From Gaiellasilicea sp963749515 (lineage in GTDB: Bacteria > Actinomycetota > Thermoleophilia > Gaiellales > Gaiellaceae), in assembly GCA_963749515.1 (NCBI GenBank), contig CAVVMR010000010.1, positions 1 to 64,000 on the forward strand: a stretch of DNA of 64,000 bases, given 5' to 3'. The translations under genes were made by a program, and so were the position numbers. The notes below the pieces were generated by a model, which saw only the letters and a list, made by a program, of their open reading frames with translations, was not told the origin of the DNA and did no database searches. Below are positions 32,986 through 39,187 of this stretch, piece after piece; positions within the stretch are counted from its first letter, which is position 1, and each line of letters begins with the position of its first letter.

Positions 32986-33590
32986 CGCCCGGGGATGTCG
33001 ACGCCGCCGTCGAGCCGGTGACGGAGCAGAGCGGTGCGTCGCGCAACGGCGATCTCGGCTCGCGACTCCGGCAGCTCCGGCGTTCCCGCGGGCTGTCGCT
33101 CTCCGAGGTCGCAGAGGCGACGGGAATCTCTCCGTCGTTCCTCTCGATCGTCGAGAACGGACAGAGCGACATCACGGTCAGCCGCCTGATGCGGCTCGTG
33201 CACTGGTACGGCGTCAGTATCGCCGACCTGCTGCAGGCCCCCGACCGCTCAGCCGTCCGCGTGGTTCGCGTCGACGAGCGCCGCTCGGTCGAGCTGTCGG
33301 ACGAGCGCATCCAGATCCTGATGCTCACCCGCGACGGCCAGCACGAGATGATGCCGGTGATCAACGTGTACGGCGAGGGCGGCGGCATGTCCGAGTCGAC
33401 CCAGCACGAAGGCGAGGAATTCGTCCTCGTCCTCTCCGGCACCATCCAGCTCGACATCGGCGACGAGGAGCCAATCGTCCTCGGGCCGGGGGACAGTGCT
33501 TCCTACCGCGGCGAAGCGCCCCATTCCTTTCGGAACGTCGGCAAAGGCGAGGCGCGCTTCCTCGGCGTCACCACACCACCCAACCTGTGA
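32982..33590 (+). CDS. XRE-family regulator with C-terminal cupin domain
   Basis: 202 residues. Residues 26-80 are an XRE HTH (SRLRQLRRSRGLSLSEVAEATGISPSFLSIVENGQSDITVSRLMRLVHWYGVSIADLL). Residues 110-200 are a cupin sensor: GEGGGMSESTQHEGEEFVLVLSGTIQLDI and the DSASYRGEAPHSFRNVG motif. This architecture (PuuR/SutR-like) senses a small metabolite through the cupin and controls its own catabolic operon. Located between the SRPBCC and aminotransferase genes, it probably binds the ATTGAA palindrome at 31178-31195. Confidence 0.9.
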   Translation: MTPGDVDAAVEPVTEQSGASRNGDLGSRLRQLRRSRGLSLSEVAEATGISPSFLSIVENGQSDITVSRLMRLVHWYGVSIADLLQAPDRSAVRVVRVDERRSVELSDERIQILMLTRDGQHEMMPVINVYGEGGGMSESTQHEGEEFVLVLSGTIQLDIGDEEPIVLGPGDSASYRGEAPHSFRNVGKGEARFLGVTTPPNL

Positions 33591-33603
33591 ACCGGAGGAT
33601 CCT

Positions 33604-34782
33604 GTGACCTCAACGCTCCCGTCTGCACCTTCCATCGCCCGCGGCGCTGTCGGCGCCGTTCTTCGCGACGAGTTCCCGATTCTCGCCTCAACCACATACC
33701 TCAACTCGTGCTCGCAGGGAGCGCTGTCCAGGCGCGTGCGCACCGCGTACGAGGAGTATCTGGCCGGCTGGGACGCGAACGGCGCGGAGTGGGTGCACTG
33801 GGTCGAGCGTGCCGAGAGCGCCCGCGCCGCGTTCGCCCGGCTGCTGGGAGCGGCGCCTTCCGAAGTCGCCGTGACGACCTCGGTCTCGCAGGGCGTGATG
33901 GGCATCGTCAGCGCCCTCGACCTGAGCAGCCGTCCGCGCATCGTCATCTCCGAATACGAGTTCCCGACGATCGGCCAGATCGCGCACGCGCAGGCGCTGC
34001 GCGGCGCCGAGATCGTCCACGTCCGTCCGGACTCCGACGGGTCGATCCCGCTCGAGCGCTGGGCCGAGGCGATCGACGAGCGGACGTCCCTCGTCTGCTG
34101 CACGGCGATCTCGTACCGCACCGGCCACCGTCCAGACCTCGCGGCGATTGCGGAACTCGCGCACGAGCATGGCGCGCTGGTGCTCGCCGACAGCTATCAG
34201 GCGGTCGGCGCGATCGATCTGGACGTCGGCAAGCTCGGCGTGGACTTCGTCACGGCCGGAACGGTGAAGTACCTCCTGGCCTCGGCGGGGCTCGCGTTCC
34301 TCTACGTGCGCGGCAGCCTGCTGCCGCAGCTCCTGCCGACGCAGACGGGCTGGTTCGCCGACGAGGACATCTTCCAGATGGACATCTCGGACTACTCGCC
34401 CGCACCGGACGCGCGACGGTTCGACGCCGGCACGCCGCCGGTGCCGAACATCTACGGCGGGCTCGCCGGCATGTCGATCGTCGAGGAGGTCGGCGTCGAT
34501 GCGATCGAAGCCCACGTGCGCGGGCTCAACACGCGCCTGATCGACGGCCTCGAGGAGCTGGGGGCGACGGTAGCGACGCCACGCGATCCCGCCGGACGCG
34601 GCCCGCTGGTGTGCGTTCGCTCGACCGACCCGCCGCTGCTCGTCGAGGAGCTTGCGGCTGAGCGCATCGTCGTCTCCCACCGGGACGAGAACGTCAGGGT
34701 CGCGGCTCATCTCTACTCGACCGAGGAGGACGTCGACCGCCTGCTGCAGGTGCTCGAGACGCGCCGCCACCTGCTCGTGTGA
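33604..34782 (+). CDS. Class V aminotransferase (PLP-dependent)
   Basis: 392 residues from GTG 33604, with GGAGG 8 bases upstream. The fold-type I signature is complete: YLNSCSQGALSRRV in the N-terminus, substrate-contact EYEFPTIGQIA, PLP Asp in GALVLADSYQAVGAIDLDVGKLGVDFVTAGTVKYLLA with the Lys of VKYLL as the Schiff-base lysine, and the FDAGTPPVPNIYGG loop. It resembles isopenicillin-epimerase/kynureninase-like and selenocysteine-lyase relatives. Combined with the neighbouring alpha/beta hydrolase of kynurenine-formamidase type, a kynurenine-like or amide-bearing amino-acid substrate is possible but unproven. Confidence 0.88.
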   Translation: MTSTLPSAPSIARGAVGAVLRDEFPILASTTYLNSCSQGALSRRVRTAYEEYLAGWDANGAEWVHWVERAESARAAFARLLGAAPSEVAVTTSVSQGVMGIVSALDLSSRPRIVISEYEFPTIGQIAHAQALRGAEIVHVRPDSDGSIPLERWAEAIDERTSLVCCTAISYRTGHRPDLAAIAELAHEHGALVLADSYQAVGAIDLDVGKLGVDFVTAGTVKYLLASAGLAFLYVRGSLLPQLLPTQTGWFADEDIFQMDISDYSPAPDARRFDAGTPPVPNIYGGLAGMSIVEEVGVDAIEAHVRGLNTRLIDGLEELGATVATPRDPAGRGPLVCVRSTDPPLLVEELAAERIVVSHRDENVRVAAHLYSTEEDVDRLLQVLETRRHLLV

Positions 34783-35543
34783 AGCCTCCCCCGGCGCCGG
34801 CAATCGCGTACGGGGAGCACCCGGACCAGGTGGCGAACCTCCACCTGCCGGGCGGAGACGGGCCATTTCCGGTCGTCGTGCTCCTGCACGGCGGCTTCTG
34901 GCGCAACGGCTGGGACCGGACGCTGATGACGCCCCTGGCGCGCGACCTCGCCGAGCGCGGGGTCGCCGCCTGGAACGTGGAGTACCGGCGAGTCGGCCAG
35001 GAAGGCGGCGGCTGGCCCGGCACGCTGCTCGACGTCGCGGCGGTGGTCGACCACATTGCGGGCGTCGACGAGGCCGACGTGTCGCGCGTGGTTGCGTGCG
35101 GCCACTCGGCCGGAGGCCACCTCGCCCTCTGGCTCGCCGGCCGCCACCGGCTACCTGCCGGCGCGCCCGGCGCTGACCCTGCTGTGCGGTTGCGCGGCGT
35201 GGTCGCCCAGGCCGCGGTGGCGGATCTCGCGGGTGGCTGGAGCGACGGCTTCGGTCGCGACGAGATGAGCGGGCTCCTCGGCGGCGCGCCCGCCGACGTG
35301 CCAGATCGCTACCGGATTGCCGACCCGATCGGCCTCCTCCCGCTCGGCGTGCCGCAGCTGCTCGTCCACGGCGCGCTGGACGAGGACGTCCCGCTGTCGC
35401 AGAGCCGCGCCTACGCCCGCGCCGCCGGAGACGAGACCGAGCTCCTCGAGTTCGCGGAGGCCGATCACTTCGACGTGATCGACCCGGCGCACGCCTCCTG
35501 GCACGCAGTCGTCGAGAGGCTGCCTCGCCTGCTCGGCACGTAG
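34779..35543 (+). CDS. Alpha/beta hydrolase, kynurenine-formamidase/esterase-like
   Basis: 254 residues from GTG 34779, overlapping the aminotransferase stop by 4 bases. The oxyanion motif is HGGFWRNGWD, the nucleophile elbow GHSAGGHLAL, the acid in HGALDEDVPL and the catalytic His in EADHFDVID. HGGxW followed by GHSAGG is the hallmark of the HSL-like group that contains kynurenine formamidase. It is the last gene of the operon begun at 31255; tRNA-Ser(TGA) converges 7 bases downstream. A role in hydrolysing an amide or formyl derivative before transamination is inferred. Confidence 0.88.
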   Translation: MKPPPAPAIAYGEHPDQVANLHLPGGDGPFPVVVLLHGGFWRNGWDRTLMTPLARDLAERGVAAWNVEYRRVGQEGGGWPGTLLDVAAVVDHIAGVDEADVSRVVACGHSAGGHLALWLAGRHRLPAGAPGADPAVRLRGVVAQAAVADLAGGWSDGFGRDEMSGLLGGAPADVPDRYRIADPIGLLPLGVPQLLVHGALDEDVPLSQSRAYARAAGDETELLEFAEADHFDVIDPAHASWHAVVERLPRLLGT

Positions 35544-35549
35544 ACGAAG

Positions 35550-35636
35550 CGGCGGGGGTGGGATTTGAACCCACGGACGAGTTGCCCCGTCAGCGGTTTT
35601 CAAGACCGCCCGATTCGACCGCTCTCGCACCCCGCC
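35550..35636 (-). tRNA. tRNA-Ser(TGA)
   Basis: The 87-base class II tRNA has acceptor arms GGCGGGG and CCCCGCC, discriminator G, anticodon loop CTTGAAA (anticodon TGA), long variable arm and T arm GGGTTCAAATCCC. CCA is not encoded. It lies about 1.5 kb from seryl-tRNA synthetase and converges on the alpha/beta hydrolase gene. Confidence 0.95.
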
Positions 35637-35661
35637 GTGGGCGCACCCTAGCCGCGACGAG

Positions 35662-35814
35662 CTATGCGGGACGGACCGCGTAGCGGCTGACGAGCTCGCG
35701 CTGCCCGTTCTCGAATTCGATCAGGCAGGAGTTCATCGCTCCCCTCGCGAGCACCCGGCAGCGTCGACCTTTCAGCGTCGCACGCTTCGGGTTGTTGCCC
35801 CACGTGTAGATCAT
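35662..35814 (-). CDS. Short conserved-looking protein of 50 residues
   Basis: From ATG 35814 the frame gives a basic 50-residue peptide. It starts MIYTWGNNPKRATLKGRRC, continues RVLARGAMNSCLIEFENGQ and ends SRYAVRPA. Codon use is normal, and the peptide has a small-beta-barrel look (two Cys, the pair GRRCRVL and FENGQREL typical of short KOW/SH3-like strands). Small proteins of this pattern occur in related genomes, in my recollection, without assigned function. It sits between tRNA-Ser(TGA) and lysC, antisense to lysC, with no strong ribosome binding site. Confidence 0.6.
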   Translation of the reverse strand: MIYTWGNNPKRATLKGRRCRVLARGAMNSCLIEFENGQRELVSRYAVRPA

Positions 35815-35858
35815 CCCGAAGTCGATGGGCTGAGCCTAGAGGCAGGTAGCGTCTCGCC

Positions 35859-37094
35859 ATGGCGCTCGTCGTCCAGAAGTTCGGCGGCACTTCGGTGGCG
35901 GGACCGGAGCGCCTGCAGGCTGTCGCTCGGCGGCTCGTGGCCGCGCGCGAGACGGGTAACGACGTCGTCGGCGTCCTGTCGGCGATGGGCGGAGCGACCG
36001 ACGACCTCATCGCGCTCGCCCACCAGATCTCGCCGGCCCCGCATCCGCGCGAGCTCGACATGCTGCTCTCGGTCGGCGAGCGGATCTCCTGCGCGCTCGC
36101 GGCGATGGCGATCCACGACCTCGGTCACACCGCAATCTCGCTCACCGGCTCGCAGGCGGGAGTGGTCACCGACACCGAGCACACGCGCGCGAAGGTGCTC
36201 GAGATCCGCCCGCAGCGCATCCACGAAGCGCTCGCGCAAGGTGCGATCGTGCTCGTCGCCGGCTTCCAGGGCGTCTCGACCGAGTTCGAGGTGACGACGC
36301 TCGGCCGCGGGGGGTCGGACACGACGGCCGTCGCGCTCGCGGCGGCGCTCGAGGCCGACGCGTGCGAGATCTACACCGACGTCGAAGGAGTCTTCACCGC
36401 CGACCCGCGTCTCGTCCCCGAGGCGCGCAAGCTCGACGCCCTCTCGTACGAGGAGATGCTGGAGCTGGCCGCATCCGGCGCGAAGGTGCTGATGCTGCGG
36501 TCGGTCGAGTTCGCACGCAACCACGGAGTCCGCATCCACGTCCGCTCGTCGCTCTCGGGCAACGAAGGCACCTGGGTCGTCAGTCAGGAGGAGTTGATGG
36601 AACAGCCGATCATCTCGGGCATCGCACACGACACCTCGGAGGCGGAGGTGACGATCCTCGGCGTGCCCGACCGGCCCGGGATCGCCGCGCGCGTCTTCCG
36701 CACGCTCGCCGACGTCGGCATGAACGTGGACATGATCGTCCAGAACGTCTCGGCGGAAGGGCACACGGACATCTCGTTCACGTTGCCGAGGACCGAGATG
36801 CGGCGGGCCATAGAGGTGCTCGAGCCGCTCGCCGCGGAGATCGAGGCGCGCGGGCTCGCGCACGATCCGGAGATCGCGAAGATCTCGCTGGTCGGCGCAG
36901 GGATGCGCACGCACCCGGGCGTCGCGGCGGACATGTTCGACGCGCTGGCCGCGGCCGGGATCAACATCGGGATCATCTCGACCTCGCCGGTGCGGATCTC
37001 ATGCGTCGTTCCTGCCGCGCAGGTCGAGCGCGCGGTGCAGGCGGTGCACGAGTGCTTCCAGCTTCACGAACCGGTGGTGTCCGCGGAAGCCTGA
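35859..37094 (+). CDS. lysC: Aspartate kinase (aspartokinase)
   Basis: 411 residues from ATG 35859. The amino-acid kinase domain begins LVVQKFGGTSVAGPERL and includes SAMGGATDDLI, TLGRGGSDTTAVALAAAL and YTDVEGVFTADPR, binding ATP and aspartate. Two ACT domains at the C-terminus (EAEVTILGVPDRPGIAARVF and ISLVGAGMRTHPGVAADMF) provide lysine/threonine feedback. It phosphorylates aspartate in the first step of lysine, threonine and methionine synthesis. asd is not adjacent. An internal start at 36597 with its own ribosome binding site suggests alpha and beta subunits from one gene. Confidence 0.95.
   Translation: MALVVQKFGGTSVAGPERLQAVARRLVAARETGNDVVGVLSAMGGATDDLIALAHQISPAPHPRELDMLLSVGERISCALAAMAIHDLGHTAISLTGSQAGVVTDTEHTRAKVLEIRPQRIHEALAQGAIVLVAGFQGVSTEFEVTTLGRGGSDTTAVALAAALEADACEIYTDVEGVFTADPRLVPEARKLDALSYEEMLELAASGAKVLMLRSVEFARNHGVRIHVRSSLSGNEGTWVVSQEELMEQPIISGIAHDTSEAEVTILGVPDRPGIAARVFRTLADVGMNVDMIVQNVSAEGHTDISFTLPRTEMRRAIEVLEPLAAEIEARGLAHDPEIAKISLVGAGMRTHPGVAADMFDALAAAGINIGIISTSPVRISCVVPAAQVERAVQAVHECFQLHEPVVSAEA
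36597..37094 (+). CDS. Likely aspartokinase beta subunit from an internal in-frame start
   Basis: ATG 36597 is in the lysC frame, and GGAGG ends 5 bases before it (CAGGAGGAG at 36585-36593). Translation from here gives about 165 residues, beginning MEQPIISGIAHDTSEAEVT, that comprise just the two ACT domains. Corynebacterium and Bacillus lysC are known to make such a beta subunit from the equivalent position, and the sequence context matches. It would form the alpha2-beta2 feedback-sensitive enzyme. Confidence 0.6.
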   Translation: MEQPIISGIAHDTSEAEVTILGVPDRPGIAARVFRTLADVGMNVDMIVQNVSAEGHTDISFTLPRTEMRRAIEVLEPLAAEIEARGLAHDPEIAKISLVGAGMRTHPGVAADMFDALAAAGINIGIISTSPVRISCVVPAAQVERAVQAVHECFQLHEPVVSAEA

Positions 37095-37100
37095 GGAGGC

Positions 37101-38300
37101 TTAGCCGGCGACGCGTTCGGGCGCGCCGTATGCCCGGAGCACGTCCGGCACCTCGCCCTGGAAGTTCTCCAGGATCGCGAGCGCCATCCGGTCGACCACG
37201 GCGGTCCCGTTCAGCGTGTGCACCTGCTCGACGCCATGGTCGCCGCGATATCGGATTCCCAGTCGCCGGGCCTGGAAGTCGGTCGTGTTGGAGATGGAGG
37301 CCGTCTCGCGGTAGCGGTCCTGGCTCGGGAACCAGATCTCGACGTCGTACGTCTTCGCCGCCGCGGAGGAGATGTCGCCGGCCGGGAGGACGACGACGCG
37401 GTAGGGGAGGCCGAGCTCCTGGACCAGCTCTTCGGTGTTGGCGAGGAGGAGCTCGTGCTCGGTCCAGGAGTCCTCGGGCCGCGTGAACGAGAACTGCTCG
37501 ACCTTGTTGAACTGGTGAACGCGGATCATCCCGCGCGTGTCGCGGCCCGCGGCGCCCGCTTCGCGGCGGAAGCACGGCGAGAACGCGACGTACCGGAGCG
37601 GCAGCTCGTCGGCTGACAGGATCTCGCCCGCATGCAGGCTCGCCAGTGGGATCTCGGCCGTGCCGGCGAGGTACAGCCCATCCGCCTCGACCTCGTAGAC
37701 GTTCGCCTCGTCGGACGGGAACGCACCGGTCCCGATCAGCGCCTCCTCGCGGACGAGGACGGGCGGGAGGACGGTCACGAACCCTTTCTCGGCGAGGCGG
37801 TCGAGCGCCAGTCGGTACAGCGCCAGCGCGAGGCGCGCGGTGTCGCCCACCCAGTAGCCGAAGCGGGCCCCGGACATGCGCGCCGCACGCTCCATGTCGA
37901 AGCGGCCGAGCTCGAGGTGCTCCCGCGGCTGGTCGAGCGTGGCGGGCTCGCCAACACGCCGAAGCTCCTCGACGTCGTCCTCGGTGGAGCCGTCGGGCAC
38001 GTCGCCGCTCGGGAGGTTCGGGACCCGCAGGGCGAGGCGGTCGCGCTCCGCCTCCGCCGCGGCGAGCTCTTCCTCGGCCGACTTCAACTCCTCCTTCACC
38101 TGCTGCAGCTCCTGCTGCTGCTCGGGCGTGGGCTTGCCCTTCAGCTTCGTCTTGCCGCGGAGCTCGTCGATCCGCGGCACGAGCGCCCGCCAGCGCTCGT
38201 CGGCCTCGAGCACCGCGTCCAAGGCCTCGGCGGCGCCCTTCCTCGTCAGCGCGGCGCGAAAGGTGTCTGGATCGTTGCGAGCCGCCTTGAGGTCGATCAT
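37101..38300 (-). CDS. serS: Seryl-tRNA synthetase
   Basis: 399 residues from ATG 38300. The N-terminal coiled-coil arm (about 30-100: KPTPEQQQELQQVKEELKSAEEELAAAEAERDRLALRVPNLP) contacts the long variable arm of tRNA-Ser. Motif 2 is CFRREAGAAGRDTRGMIRVHQFNKVEQF, and the serine pocket includes TAEIPLASLHAG and ISNTTDFQARRLGIRYR. Motif 3 differs from the usual NGSGLAVGR: here it reads TLNGTAVVDRMALAILENFQ, one residue shorter but keeping the Arg. It charges tRNA-Ser in the cytoplasm. It follows the HAD gene through an intergenic hairpin. Confidence 0.95.
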   Translation of the reverse strand: MIDLKAARNDPDTFRAALTRKGAAEALDAVLEADERWRALVPRIDELRGKTKLKGKPTPEQQQELQQVKEELKSAEEELAAAEAERDRLALRVPNLPSGDVPDGSTEDDVEELRRVGEPATLDQPREHLELGRFDMERAARMSGARFGYWVGDTARLALALYRLALDRLAEKGFVTVLPPVLVREEALIGTGAFPSDEANVYEVEADGLYLAGTAEIPLASLHAGEILSADELPLRYVAFSPCFRREAGAAGRDTRGMIRVHQFNKVEQFSFTRPEDSWTEHELLLANTEELVQELGLPYRVVVLPAGDISSAAAKTYDVEIWFPSQDRYRETASISNTTDFQARRLGIRYRGDHGVEQVHTLNGTAVVDRMALAILENFQGEVPDVLRAYGAPERVAG

Positions 38301-38313
38301 GCGCGGGAGTGTA

Positions 38314-38368
38314 GAGCTGCCTACGTAGTGGCGCCCTGGCGGCCCAGGCTTCACTGCGTAGGCAGCTC
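38314..38368. repeat. Long inverted repeat between the HAD gene and serS
   Basis: GAGCTGCCTACG (38314-38325) and CGTAGGCAGCTC (38357-38368) pair perfectly over 12 bases, and AGTG/CACT-type pairs extend the stem inward to about 17. The right arm is within the last codons of the HAD gene and the left arm is in the serS leader. It has no T-run. It could be an attenuator or RNA-stability element between two co-transcribed genes. Confidence 0.6.
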
Positions 38369-39187
38369 CAGGTCGAGGAACGCCTCGATCGCCTGCGCGA
38401 CCCCTTGCTCCTCGGGGCCGGGGCAGAGCCAGTCCGCCTGCGCCTTCAGCAACTCGTTCCCGTTCTCGACACAGACGCCGTAGCCCGCCCAACCGAGCAG
38501 CTCGAGGTCGTTCTCGCCGTCGCCGAACGCGACCGTCGCTGCCGCTGTGAAGCCGACGTGCTCCGCCACGAACTGGAGCCCGCTCCCTTTCGAGATCCGC
38601 GGGCTCGCGAGCTCGAGGAAGTACGGCAGGGACTTGGCGATGAACAGGCGATCGCCGAACTGCTCGACCAGGCTCGGGCGGAACGCGTCGAGCGCCTCCG
38701 GGTCGTCGACGAGGACGAGCTTCGTCGGCGGTCGCTCGATCCACCCCAGCAGGTCGCCGACCTCCGTGATCGAGAGGCTCTGGAAGGTCGCGTACCGCCG
38801 CGCATTCTCGGTGATGTTGGCGACGTACAGCTCGTCGTCCACGTAGCAGTTGAGCGTGAACCCGCCGGCCTGGACGACCGCGATCGCCTCGCGCGCGAGC
38901 TGGAGCGGAATCGGCTCGTGCAACAGCCATTCGCGCGTGAGCGGATCGACGACGGCGGCGCCCTGGTAGCAGACGAGCGGCTCCTCGATTCCGGCCGCCT
39001 GGGCGTAGGGCAGCGCCGAGCGGAACATCCGTCCCGTCGCGATCACGACGTGGATCCCGGCCGCTCGTGCGGCCCGGATCGCCGCGATCGTGCGCGGAGG
39101 AAGAACGCCGTCGTGTGTGAGCAGCGTGCGGTCGAGGTCGGTCGCGAACGCGGCGACCTCACGCGGAAAGCCGGCTGGGAGGTTCAG
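38351..39187 (-). CDS. Cof-type HAD-superfamily phosphatase
   Basis: 278 residues if translation begins at CTG 39187. The Cof-like hydrolase motifs are all present: I AFATDLDRTLLTHDG with the nucleophile and acid Asp, II IHVVIATGRMF, the Lys in ISKGSGLQFVAEH and III VAFGDGENDLELLGWAGYGVCVENG. No ATG, GTG or TTG exists upstream of GTG 39046, which would delete motif I. The CTG overlaps the upstream cytochrome gene's stop as CTGA, mirroring the ATGA/GTGA overlaps elsewhere. A frameshift near the 5' end is the alternative. The substrate is unknown; sugar phosphates are usual for the family. Confidence 0.75.
   Translation of the reverse strand: MNLPAGFPREVAAFATDLDRTLLTHDGVLPPRTIAAIRAARAAGIHVVIATGRMFRSALPYAQAAGIEEPLVCYQGAAVVDPLTREWLLHEPIPLQLAREAIAVVQAGGFTLNCYVDDELYVANITENARRYATFQSLSITEVGDLLGWIERPPTKLVLVDDPEALDAFRPSLVEQFGDRLFIAKSLPYFLELASPRISKGSGLQFVAEHVGFTAAATVAFGDGENDLELLGWAGYGVCVENGNELLKAQADWLCPGPEEQGVAQAIEAFLDLELPTQ

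Noticed and set aside
37101..38930. serS frame that appears to start far upstream at 38930
   Set aside because: The first ~210 codons are antiphase to the HAD gene; the true SerRS start (MIDLKAARNDPDTF) is at 38300.
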